DNA of 64,000 nucleotides from Actinomadura sp. DC4 (GTDB taxonomy: Bacteria; Actinomycetota; Actinomycetes; Streptosporangiales; Streptosporangiaceae). The DNA is taken from contig NZ_JAUEQY010000043.1 of the NCBI RefSeq assembly GCF_030406325.1, positions 1 through 64,000 of the forward strand. The letters are read 5' to 3'. Each line of letters starts with the position of its first letter. Position 1 is the first letter of the stretch. This document shows, in pieces, positions 7,952 through 15,765 of the stretch. The position numbers were made by a program, and so were the translations under genes. The notes beneath the pieces were generated by a model, which did not search any database, had not been told where the DNA came from, and saw nothing but the letters and a program-made list of their open reading frames with translations.

Positions 7952-9022
7952 ATGCGGAGCGGGGATGCCGAAATGCACGGTGAGTACAAGGTGCCGGGGG
8001 GAAAGCTCGTCGTCGCGGACTTCGACGTCGAGGACGGCCGGCTGCGGAACACCCAGGTCAGCGGCGACTTCTTCCTCGAACCCGACGGCGCGCTCGAACA
8101 CATCGCCGGAGCCCTGGAGGGCCTGCCGACGCACCTGGAGGCGCGTGACATCGCCGCCCGCATCGAGGTGCGGCTGCCGCCCGGCACGATGATGCTCGGC
8201 TTCTCCGCCGAGGCCGTCGGCATCGCCGTACGCCGGGCGCTCACCGACGCCGCCGACTGGCGCGACTACGACTGGCGGCTCATCCACGACGGCCCCCAGG
8301 ACCCGGCGCTGCACATGGCCATCGACCAGGTGCTCACCGAGGAGGTCGCGGCCGGCCGCCGCCCGCCGACCCTGCGGGTGTGGGAGTGGGCCGCGCCCGC
8401 CGTGGTGATCGGCAGCTTCCAGTCGCTGCGTAACGAGGTCGACACCGAGGCCGCGCGCAGGCACGGGGTCACGGTGGTCCGCCGGATCAGCGGCGGCGGC
8501 GCGATGTTCGTCGAGCCGGGCAACACGATCACCTACTCCCTGTACGCTCCCGCCGCGCTCGTCCAGGGGATGACCTTCGCCGACAGCTACGCCTTCCTGG
8601 ACGACTGGGTGCTGGGCGCCCTCGGCGAGCTGGGCATCCGGGCCTGGTACCAGCCGCTCAACGACATCACCTCCGACCAGGGCAAGATCGCCGGCGCGGC
8701 GCAGAAGCGGCTCAGCCGGGGCGCCGTGCTGCACCACGTGACCATGTCCTACGACATCGACGCGGACAAGATGCTCGAGGTGCTGCGGATCGGCCGGGAG
8801 AAGCTCTCGGACAAGGGCATCAAGAGCGCGCGGAAACGCGTCGACCCGCTGCGCCGCCAGACGGGGATGCCGCGCACGGAGGTCATCGACCGTATGATCG
8901 GCCACTTCCGCGGCCGGTACGGGCTGACCGACGACCGGCTCACCGCCGCCGAGCTGCGGGCGGCCGAGAGACTGGTGGCCGGGAAGTTCGCCACCGAGGA
9001 GTGGACGGCCAGGGTTCCCTGA
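7952..9022 (+). CDS. lipoate--protein ligase-type protein with N-terminal accessory domain
   Basis: This protein of 356 residues (349 from the alternative ATG 7973) belongs to the biotin/lipoate A/B ligase fold. Residues 8-95 (GEYKVPGGKLVVADFDVEDG...) look like the LplB/accessory domain that usually follows the catalytic domain of LplA or is a separate protein; here it comes first. The catalytic part has RRISGGG (177-183), EPGNTITYSL and KIAGAAQ (245-251), the lipoyl-adenylate binding loops with the conserved Lys. Role: attach lipoate or octanoate to the E2/H-protein lysine, either as an ATP-using ligase or as an amidotransferase. ATG 7973 has GCGGGG nearby and is equally plausible. It is a monocistronic unit between MarR and pgi. 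Confidence 0.85.
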   Translation: MRSGDAEMHGEYKVPGGKLVVADFDVEDGRLRNTQVSGDFFLEPDGALEHIAGALEGLPTHLEARDIAARIEVRLPPGTMMLGFSAEAVGIAVRRALTDAADWRDYDWRLIHDGPQDPALHMAIDQVLTEEVAAGRRPPTLRVWEWAAPAVVIGSFQSLRNEVDTEAARRHGVTVVRRISGGGAMFVEPGNTITYSLYAPAALVQGMTFADSYAFLDDWVLGALGELGIRAWYQPLNDITSDQGKIAGAAQKRLSRGAVLHHVTMSYDIDADKMLEVLRIGREKLSDKGIKSARKRVDPLRRQTGMPRTEVIDRMIGHFRGRYGLTDDRLTAAELRAAERLVAGKFATEEWTARVP

Positions 9023-9124
9023 CCGGCTCACGGCGGTTCATCACCCCTCATCCCGACGTGTTCGATTGGATGGTCGGATAGGGGAAGCAGGGGCCTCGAA
9101 GGGCCGATGAGACGGAGGCAAGGA

Positions 9125-10765
9125 ATGTCCGACAGCGTGCGGCTGGACCAGACCGACCAGTGGCGGGCTCTGCGGCGGCACTACGAGGAGACGCGCGACG
9201 AGCAGCTGCGCGACCTGTTCGCCGCCGACCCCGAGCGGGGCGACCGGTACACCCTGGAGGCCGGCGACCTCTACGTCGACTACTCGCGCAACCGGGTGAC
9301 CGACGAGACGCTGCGCCTGCTCCGCGAGCTGGCCACCGCCCGCGGGGTCACCGCGCTGCGCGACGCCATGTTCCGGGGCGAGCGGATCAACGTGACCGAG
9401 AAGCGCCCGGTGCTGCACGTCGCGCTGCGCGCCCCGCGCGACGCCGTCATCGAGGTCGACGGCGAGAACGTCGTGCCCAAGGTGCACGAGGTCCTCGACC
9501 GGATGGCCGCCTTCTCCGACCAGGTGCGGTCGGGGGAGTGGACCGGCTTCACGGGCAGGCCGATCCGCAACGTCGTCAACATCGGCATCGGCGGCTCGGA
9601 CCTCGGGCCCAAGATGGCGTACGAGGCGCTGCGCGCCTACTCCGACCGCTCCCGGGTGTTCCGTTTCGTCTCCAACGTGGACGGCGCCGACCTGCACGAG
9701 GCCGTACGCGACCTCGACCCCGCCGAGACGCTGTTCATCGTCGCCTCCAAGACCTTCACCACGATCGAGACGATCACCAACGCCACCTCGGCGCGGCAGT
9801 GGCTGGTCTCGGCGCTCGGCGACGAGGCCGCCGTGGCCAAGCACTTCGTCGCGGTCTCCACCAACGGTGAGCAGGTCGCCAAGTTCGGCATCGACACCGC
9901 GAACATGTTCGGCTTCTGGGACTGGGTCGGCGGGCGCTACTCGTTCGACTCGGCCATCGGCCTGTCGCTGATGGTGGCCGTCGGCCCGGAGCACTTCCGC
10001 CAGATGCTGGCCGGTTTCCACCAGATGGACGAGCACTTCCGCACGGCGCCGCCGGAGCGCAACCTGCCGATGCTGCTCGGCCTGCTCGGCGTCTGGTACG
10101 ACGACTTCTACGGCGCGCAGACCTACGCCGTGCTGCCCTACAGCCACTACCTGTCCCGGTTCACCGACTACCTCCAGCAGCTCGACATGGAGTCCAACGG
10201 CAAGTCGGTCGACCGGGACGGCGACCCGGTGGAGTGGGAGACCGGCCCGATCGTGTGGGGCACACCGGGCACGAACGGCCAGCACGCCTACTACCAGCTG
10301 CTCCACCAGGGCACTAAGCTCGTCCCCGCCGACCTGCTCGGGTTCGCCCGGCCGATCGAGGAGCTCGGCGAGCTGAAGAGCCAGCACGACCTGCTGATGG
10401 CCAACCTCTTCGCGCAGGGCCAGGCGCTGGCCTTCGGCAAGACGGCCGAGGAGGTCGCGGCCGAGGGCGTGCCGGCCGAGCAGGTGCCGCACCGAACGTT
10501 CCGCGGCAACCGGCCGACCAACACGATCCTGGCCACGGAGCTGACGCCGTCGGTGCTGGGCCAGCTGATCGCGCTCTACGAGCACAAGGTGTTCGTGCAG
10601 GGCGCGATCTGGGGGATCAACTCCTTCGACCAGTGGGGCGTCGAGCTCGGCAAGGTGCTCGCCAAGAACCTCGAGCCCCGGCTGACCGGCGCGGCCGACA
10701 CCGATGACCTCGACGGCTCGACCGCCGCCCTGGTCCGGCGCTACCGCGAGCTGCGCGGCCGCTGA
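9125..10765 (+). CDS. pgi: glucose-6-phosphate isomerase
   Basis: This 546-residue protein is the normal length for bacterial PGI (about 550). It interconverts glucose 6-phosphate and fructose 6-phosphate in the cytosol, linking glycolysis and the pentose phosphate route. Visible motifs: [13 protein letters not shown] near residues 151-163, [25 protein letters not shown] (phosphate-binding Ser/Thr loop), [18 protein letters not shown] (catalytic His region) and [13 protein letters not shown] (catalytic Lys, C-terminal PGI signature). ATG 9125 follows GAGGCAAGGA; an upstream in-frame ATG at 9107 lacks a better site. A strong hairpin follows. It is not in a visible pentose-phosphate operon. Confidence 0.98.
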   Translation: MSDSVRLDQTDQWRALRRHYEETRDEQLRDLFAADPERGDRYTLEAGDLYVDYSRNRVTDETLRLLRELATARGVTALRDAMFRGERINVTEKRPVLHVALRAPRDAVIEVDGENVVPKVHEVLDRMAAFSDQVRSGEWTGFTGRPIRNVVNIGIGGSDLGPKMAYEALRAYSDRSRVFRFVSNVDGADLHEAVRDLDPAETLFIVASKTFTTIETITNATSARQWLVSALGDEAAVAKHFVAVSTNGEQVAKFGIDTANMFGFWDWVGGRYSFDSAIGLSLMVAVGPEHFRQMLAGFHQMDEHFRTAPPERNLPMLLGLLGVWYDDFYGAQTYAVLPYSHYLSRFTDYLQQLDMESNGKSVDRDGDPVEWETGPIVWGTPGTNGQHAYYQLLHQGTKLVPADLLGFARPIEELGELKSQHDLLMANLFAQGQALAFGKTAEEVAAEGVPAEQVPHRTFRGNRPTNTILATELTPSVLGQLIALYEHKVFVQGAIWGINSFDQWGVELGKVLAKNLEPRLTGAADTDDLDGSTAALVRRYRELRGR

Positions 10766-10775
10766 AGACGAGACC

Positions 10776-10801
10776 CCCGGCCCCCGGTGACGGGGGCCGG
10801 G
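10776..10801. terminator. bidirectional hairpin between pgi and doxX
   Basis: A perfect 11-bp GC stem (10776-10786 with 10791-10801) closed by a GTGA tetraloop lies between the convergent ends of pgi and the DoxX gene (stop at 10805). It can serve both strands. There is no T-run. Confidence 0.75.
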
Positions 10802-10804
10802 CGG

Positions 10805-11518
10805 TCACGCGTCGGACTTCGGCGGCGGCTTCTTGCGGGCCCGCGGCCGGTTCGGCTTCACCGGGCCCGTGTCGTCCGACGAGGGCTCGGTCTTCTTCTT
10901 GCCGGCCACGATCACGTCCCGCGAGGTGTCCGTGACCATCTCGGCCGCGAGCCGCGGCCGCGACGGCGGATCCTCCTCCGGCGGAGCCGGGAACTCCCCG
11001 GCCGGGAGCGCGCGCCCGGGGATCTTCGTGCCCTCCGGCGGTGAGGAGGCGACCGGCCGCCAGGGCGGCACGTCCTCGTCCTCCTCGGGTCCGGCGTCTC
11101 TCCGCGTGAACAGGCGCTGGTCGAGCGTCAGGCGCCCGCCACCGCCGGCGGCGAAGACGAGCGCGGCCAGGCCGAGGATGAGGACCAGCTCGAACCCGTT
11201 GTGCACCCGTCCGTTGTCCACGAGGAAGATCCCGTGCTTGGCGTGCACGAAGATCAGCGCGCCCGCCATGTCGAGGAACAGCAGCAGCCCCGCGGCCGGC
11301 AGTGCCAGGCCGAGGATCAGCGCCGCCCCGCCGAGCAGCTCGACGAAGGTCGAGTAGACCGCCGCGGCGGTCGGGAACGGGGCTCCCATCGCGTCGAGAT
11401 TCCGCCCGGTGGCCGTGATCCCCACTTGGATCTTCTGCCAGCCGTGGGCGACGAACACCGTGCCGACACCACATCGGGCGAGCAGCGCTACGACGTCGTA
11501 TATCGGCCGATTACGCAT
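10805..11518 (-). CDS. DoxX-family membrane protein
   Basis: This 237-residue protein starts at ATG 11518 with AGGAAGG upstream on this strand. The first 130 residues hold four hydrophobic segments with the DoxX pattern ([17 protein letters not shown], then [40 protein letters not shown], and [20 protein letters not shown]). The last 100 residues are a soluble tail rich in Pro, Glu, Lys and Arg that ends in KKPPPKSDA, probably cytoplasmic. In other bacteria DoxX proteins pair with redox partners in sulfur or thiol stress membrane complexes; no partner is adjacent here. The gene is divergent from rnhB. Confidence 0.88.
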   Translation of the reverse strand: MRNRPIYDVVALLARCGVGTVFVAHGWQKIQVGITATGRNLDAMGAPFPTAAAVYSTFVELLGGAALILGLALPAAGLLLFLDMAGALIFVHAKHGIFLVDNGRVHNGFELVLILGLAALVFAAGGGGRLTLDQRLFTRRDAGPEEDEDVPPWRPVASSPPEGTKIPGRALPAGEFPAPPEEDPPSRPRLAAEMVTDTSRDVIVAGKKKTEPSSDDTGPVKPNRPRARKKPPPKSDA

Positions 11519-11666
11519 GACAATCCTTCCTGCGGACGTATCCGTCTCCACGGGATCATCCGCCCCAGAGCGAATCGGCGTCCACTCGGTCCGGTGCCCC
11601 GTTGCCCGATCGTGGCATTGCCCGTCCGGCCACGAGAGCGCCCCGCGCGGACGTGCGAGGGCTGCC

Positions 11667-12386
11667 ATGATGACGGCCATGCCATCCGAGGAGACGGCCG
11701 CGCCGACCGGCCCCGACTACGCGATCGAGAAGCAGCTCACCGACGCCGGAGCCGTACGCGTCGCGGGAGTGGACGAGGTCGGACGGGGCGCCTGGGCCGG
11801 GCCGGTCGTCGTCTGCGCGGCCGTCACCGACCTGAGCGCGCCGCCGCCGGGCCTCACCGACTCCAAGATGCTCACCCCGCGCCGCCGTACGGCGATCGCC
11901 GGGGCGCTGGAGGGCTGGCTCGTCGCGTACGCCTTCGGCGCCGCGAGCCCGGAGGAGATCGACGAGGCGGGCATGACCGAGGCGCTGCGCCGTTCGGCGG
12001 TACGCGCGCTGGAGGCCCTGCCCGAACGCCCCGACGCGGTCATCCTCGACGGCAAGCACAACTTTCTCGGCGAGCGCGTCGCCTCGGCCGGGCGGCCGTG
12101 GCCGGTCCGTACCGAGATCAAGGCGGACCTGCGGTCCGTCTCCGTCGCGGCCGCCTCCGTCCTGGCCAAGGTGCACCGCGACACGCTCATGGCCGGGCTG
12201 GGGCACGAGGAGTACGCCTTCGCGGCCAACGCGGGATACCCCTCGCCCGTCCACCAGGAGGCGCTGCGGCGGCTCGGGCCGACGCCGCACCACCGGCTGT
12301 CGTGGTCCTATCTCGACGACCTGCCGCAGTGGCGGCACCTGCGCAGGCACCGCCCGGAGATCGAGGGGCAGCTGTCGCTGCTGTGA
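11667..12386 (+). CDS. rnhB: ribonuclease HII
   Basis: This protein of about 239 residues removes ribonucleotides and RNA-DNA hybrids. The active-site block [20 protein letters not shown] gives Asp36 and Glu37, and later acidic residues lie in AVILDGKHN and in the [17 protein letters not shown] block typical of type II enzymes. The [24 protein letters not shown] end is also standard. The start is uncertain among ATG 11667, 11670 and 11679; GAGGG lies shortly upstream. The gene converges with the response regulator (stops 1 base apart). It lacks its usual actinobacterial neighbours rplS and lepB. Confidence 0.95.
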   Translation: MMTAMPSEETAAPTGPDYAIEKQLTDAGAVRVAGVDEVGRGAWAGPVVVCAAVTDLSAPPPGLTDSKMLTPRRRTAIAGALEGWLVAYAFGAASPEEIDEAGMTEALRRSAVRALEALPERPDAVILDGKHNFLGERVASAGRPWPVRTEIKADLRSVSVAAASVLAKVHRDTLMAGLGHEEYAFAANAGYPSPVHQEALRRLGPTPHHRLSWSYLDDLPQWRHLRRHRPEIEGQLSLL

Positions 12387-12387
12387 G

Positions 12388-12993
12388 TCAGAGCCAGCCG
12401 TTGTGGCGGGCCGCGCGCACCGCCTCGATGCGGTTGCGCGACCCGGTCTTGCCGATCGCCGCCGACAGGTAGTTGCGGACCGTGCTCTCGGACAGGTGCA
12501 GGCGCCCGGCGATGTCGGCGATGGTCGAGCCGTCCACCGCGGCGGTCAGCACGTCGCGCTCGCGCGCGGTCAGCGGGCTGGGGCCCGCGCTCAGCGCGGC
12601 CATGGCCAGCTCGGGGTCGACCACCCGCTCGCCCGCGAGCACCCGGCGGATCGCGCGGGCGAGGTCCTCGACCGGACCGTCCTTGACGAGGAAACCGCTC
12701 GCGCCGGCCTCCATCGCGCGGCGCAGGTAGCCGGGCCGCCCGAACGTCGTCACGATGAGGATCTTGCAGCCGGGCAGCTCGGCATGGAGTTCGGCGGCGG
12801 CGTCGAGGCCGCTGCGGCCGGGCATCTCGATGTCGAGGACCGCGACGTCCGGGCCTACCTCCAGGGCCGTCGGGACGATCCGGTCGCCGGTCGCGACCTG
12901 GCCGACCACCTCGAAGTCCTCTTCGAGGTTCAGCAACAGCGCCAGGGCGCCGCGCATCATGCCCTGGTCCTCGGCGAGCAGTACCTTGATCAA
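12388..12993 (-). CDS. LuxR/NarL-type response regulator (DesR-like)
   Basis: This 201-residue protein has a receiver domain (residues 1-115: LLAEDQGMMRG, phospho-accepting Asp in DVAVLDIEMPGRSGL, Thr in ILIVTTFG, Lys in GFLVKDG). A short linker leads to a LuxR helix-turn-helix (LTARERDVLTAAVDGSTIADIAGRLHLSESTVRNYLSAAIGKTG). Phosphorylation by the kinase encoded immediately upstream should drive dimerisation and promoter binding. The start overlaps the kinase stop by 4 bases (ATGA), so the two are translationally coupled. DesR-like regulators often control membrane-lipid or transporter genes; no target lies in the same unit. Confidence 0.95.
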   Translation of the reverse strand: MIKVLLAEDQGMMRGALALLLNLEEDFEVVGQVATGDRIVPTALEVGPDVAVLDIEMPGRSGLDAAAELHAELPGCKILIVTTFGRPGYLRRAMEAGASGFLVKDGPVEDLARAIRRVLAGERVVDPELAMAALSAGPSPLTARERDVLTAAVDGSTIADIAGRLHLSESTVRNYLSAAIGKTGSRNRIEAVRAARHNGWL

Positions 12994-14162
12994 GAGGCGT
13001 CCTTCCCCACCGGGAGGGTAGCCAGCGGGACCGTCACCGTCAGCAGGTACCCACCCGGTTCGGCGGGCCCGGCCTCCAGCCGGCCGCCGGCGCCGCCGAC
13101 CCGCTCGGTGAGCCCGCGCAGGCCGTTGCCCTTGACCGGTGGCCCGCCGCGGCCGTCGTCGCGGATCGCCAGGACCGCGGTGTCCTCGCCGGCCCGTACC
13201 GAGATCTCGCAGTTCCCCGCCTCGCTGTGCCGGATGACGTTGGTGACGCCCTCACGCACCGCCCAGCCGAGGAGTGAACCGGTCTCCTCCGGCAGCGGTG
13301 TTCCCTCCTGGCGGACCAGGAGCTCGATCCCGGCGTCGCGCAGCGCCATCCGCGCGCCGTCGATCTCCGCGGCCAGGCCCTGACCCCGGTAGCCGCTCAC
13401 CGCGAGGCGTACCTGCCGCAGCGCGTCCCGGCCGATCGTCTCGATGTCGGCCGCCTGCTCGACCGCGAGCCCGCCGTCGCGCGGGATCAGCTTCCGCACC
13501 GCCTGGGCCTTGATGACCATCACCGACAGGGTGTGGCCGAGCAGGTCGTGCAGGTCGCGGGCGAACCGCAGCCGTTCTTCGGAGACGGCCGTCCTGGCGA
13601 GCTCCTCGCGGGTCATCCGCAGTTCGGTGACGGCGCTGAACAGGGCCAGGATCGTCGCGATGACGAACCCGGAGATGAGCGTGCCGTACCAGACGCTGAA
13701 GGCGTCTCCCGCCGAGGCGCCGCGCAGCCACGCGGTCAGCGCCGCCGCCACCGACAGCGGAGCCATGACGATCATCGGCCACGGCCGCCGGGTCCACGGC
13801 ACGACGACGCCGCACGCCATGGCGACCAGCGGGAACAGCGTGTGCATGCCGTGCCCGAACCAGGCGGCGAGGACGAACGCGTCCACGGTCAACGCGATGA
13901 GCATGGCGACGGCGAGCCGGTCGCCGCGGCCACGGCGGAAGCCGTACCAGATCGCGGCGATGACCGAGGCGACGAAGAGGGCCAGCAGCGGCGCCGACGC
14001 CCAGACCGGGCGGGCCCGGCCGTGCGCGACCTCGGAGACGGCTCCCAGGCCGACCAGCAGCCACGGGTAGATGCTGAACGGGCCCGGGCCGTCCTGGACG
14101 TGCTCGGCGATGCCCCGCCTCTCCGCGCCCGACGGCACGTCTTCGCTGCTCACCACGGGCAC
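12990..14162 (-). CDS. sensor histidine kinase (DesK-like, HisKA_3)
   Basis: This 390-residue membrane kinase starts at GTG 14162. About five to six membrane segments lie between residues 28 and 175. They are followed by a coiled linker (ELRMTREELARTAVSEERLRFARDLHD) and the H-box HDLLGHTLSVMVIKAQAVRKL with the phospho-acceptor His. The ATPase domain follows (VTNVIRHSEAGNCEI N-box, AIRDDGRGGPPVKGNGLRGLTERV G-boxes). There is no extracellular sensor domain, so the signal is probably read within the membrane (bilayer state, antibiotic or ion). It forms one operon with the regulator downstream. Confidence 0.95.
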   Translation of the reverse strand: MPVVSSEDVPSGAERRGIAEHVQDGPGPFSIYPWLLVGLGAVSEVAHGRARPVWASAPLLALFVASVIAAIWYGFRRGRGDRLAVAMLIALTVDAFVLAAWFGHGMHTLFPLVAMACGVVVPWTRRPWPMIVMAPLSVAAALTAWLRGASAGDAFSVWYGTLISGFVIATILALFSAVTELRMTREELARTAVSEERLRFARDLHDLLGHTLSVMVIKAQAVRKLIPRDGGLAVEQAADIETIGRDALRQVRLAVSGYRGQGLAAEIDGARMALRDAGIELLVRQEGTPLPEETGSLLGWAVREGVTNVIRHSEAGNCEISVRAGEDTAVLAIRDDGRGGPPVKGNGLRGLTERVGGAGGRLEAGPAEPGGYLLTVTVPLATLPVGKDAS

Positions 14163-14271
14163 ACCCTACGATCCCGGCGGATCGCCGGGCACTGCCGTCA
14201 ATCCCCTTTCGAGCAGTACAAATGTCCTGGACGGGGTTCGAGCGGCGCGATACCTGGTAAACCGATCTTCC

Positions 14272-14979
14272 GTGAACTGGATGCGAGAACACCTCGACCG
14301 CGTCGAGCGGCACAACGACGACGCCCTCGAACAGGCCTGTGAGCTGGTGCTCGGCGCCGTGACCGGCGGCGGCCTCGTCTACGCCGGCGGGTCCGGGCAC
14401 TCGCTGGCGATGGTGCTCGAAGGGTTCTTCCGCGCGGGCGGCCTGGCCTGCGTGCACCCGCTCTACACTCCGGAGATCTCGCCGCTGCACGGCGCGTGGC
14501 CGGCCACCGAGACCGAGCGCCGCTCCGGCGTCGCCGCCCCCGTCATGGCGGCCGCCGGGCCGCGGCCGGGCGACGTCGTGGTGATCTTCTCCAACAGCGG
14601 CGCGAACCCGTACCCGGTCGAGCTGGCGGCCGAGGCGCGCTCGTACGGCCTACCGGTGATCGCGTTCGTGTCGGGCCCCTCGATGGCCGCCGCTCCGGCG
14701 CGCGCCGGCGTCAAGCTCGGCGAGGTCGCGGACCTGGTCATCGACACGCTCGTCCCGCCCGGTGACGTCTCCTATCCCGCCGGCGAGCCGCGTACCGCCG
14801 CGCTGTCCTCGCTCGCGTGCGTGTACCTGTGGAACCTCCTCCTCACGCGGATGGCCGACCGGGCGGAGCTGCCGCTGTGGGTGAGCGCCAACGTGCCCGG
14901 CGGCGACGAGCGCAACGCCGAGCTCCTCGATCGGTACTCCGTACGCGTGCCCGCACTTAGACGCTCCACCGCGGGGTAA
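14272..14979 (+). CDS. SIS-domain (sugar isomerase fold) protein
   Basis: This protein of about 235 residues has a single SIS domain. It shows GGGLVYAGGSGHSLAMVLEGFFRAGG (phosphosugar loop), VVIFSNSGANPYPVELAAEA (the canonical S-N-S-G sugar-phosphate site) and GLPVIAFVSG. The pattern is that of the uncharacterised actinobacterial branch related to AgaS and to N-acetylmuramic/N-acetylglucosamine phosphate-binding proteins. Activity is probably isomerase, deaminase or sensor on a phosphosugar. The start is GTG 14272 or ATG 14281; neither has a strong ribosome site. It is divergent from the kinase at 14162 and followed after 38 bases by a DNA glycosylase-like gene. Confidence 0.85.
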   Translation: MNWMREHLDRVERHNDDALEQACELVLGAVTGGGLVYAGGSGHSLAMVLEGFFRAGGLACVHPLYTPEISPLHGAWPATETERRSGVAAPVMAAAGPRPGDVVVIFSNSGANPYPVELAAEARSYGLPVIAFVSGPSMAAAPARAGVKLGEVADLVIDTLVPPGDVSYPAGEPRTAALSSLACVYLWNLLLTRMADRAELPLWVSANVPGGDERNAELLDRYSVRVPALRRSTAG

Positions 14980-15017
14980 GGAATCCCGTACCTGCCCGCC
15001 GTACGTGGAGGTGGCCT

Positions 15018-15650
15018 GTGGACCGCACGACCAAGACGCTGCTCTCGGAGGCGGGCCATACCTTCGCCGAAGACGCCGGCATCGCGCTGAAGGACCAGCC
15101 CGCCGCACTGTTCAAGCTGCTCGTCCTCGCCAACCTGCTCAGCACCCGCATCAGCTCCGACATCGGGGTCGCCGCCGCGCGCGAGCTGTTCGAGGCCGGC
15201 GGCGGCACGGCGCGCGGCATGGCCCGGCTCGACTGGCAGGAGCGCGTCGACGCGCTCGGCCGCGCGCACTACGCCCGCTACGACGAGAGCACCTCGACGC
15301 GCCTCGGCGACATGGCGGAGAAGGTGATGGAGGACTACGAGGGTGACCTGCGCAGGCTGCCGCCGAAGGCCGGGCGCGACGCCGAGACGGCGCGGGAGAT
15401 GCTCCAGGACTTTCCCGGCATCGGCCCGGTCGGCGCCGAGATCTTCTGCCGCGAGGCACAGGCGGTGTGGCTGTGGCTGCGCCCCTCCTTCGACTCGCTC
15501 GCCCTCAAGGGCGCCGACCGGATCGGCCTGCCCACCGACCCGAAGCGTCTCGCCGAGCTCGTCGGCGAACGGGAACTCGCCCGGCTCGCGTCGGCTCTCG
15601 TCCGTGTCGCCAAGGACAAGAAACTGGCCGCTAGGCTGGTCGGGGCTTAA
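15018..15650 (+). CDS. HhH-GPD superfamily DNA glycosylase-like protein (endonuclease III-like)
   Basis: This 210-residue protein starts at GTG 15018 with GGAGG six bases upstream. The fold follows the Nth/AlkA superfamily: LFKLLVLANLLSTRISSDIG (first helices), then a helix-hairpin-helix LLQDFPGIGPVGAEIFCRE-like block near residues 130-150. There the usual catalytic Lys position is not obvious, while a downstream Asp (RPSFDSLALKG) matches the catalytic Asp region. There is no C-terminal Cys4 iron-sulfur motif. It may be a repair enzyme or a non-catalytic relative. Related proteins of about this length are widespread in actinomycetes and uncharacterised. Confidence 0.8.
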   Translation: MDRTTKTLLSEAGHTFAEDAGIALKDQPAALFKLLVLANLLSTRISSDIGVAAARELFEAGGGTARGMARLDWQERVDALGRAHYARYDESTSTRLGDMAEKVMEDYEGDLRRLPPKAGRDAETAREMLQDFPGIGPVGAEIFCREAQAVWLWLRPSFDSLALKGADRIGLPTDPKRLAELVGERELARLASALVRVAKDKKLAARLVGA

Positions 15651-15765
15651 ACCCGCGCTTTGTCGCCGTCCGGTAACCCTCTTGATGGAGCCACGCCAGA
15701 CAATAGGTTCTGCCATTAGATGGTGAACCTGCGCTATACACGTCTGCAGGCGTGAGGGGAGGGCG

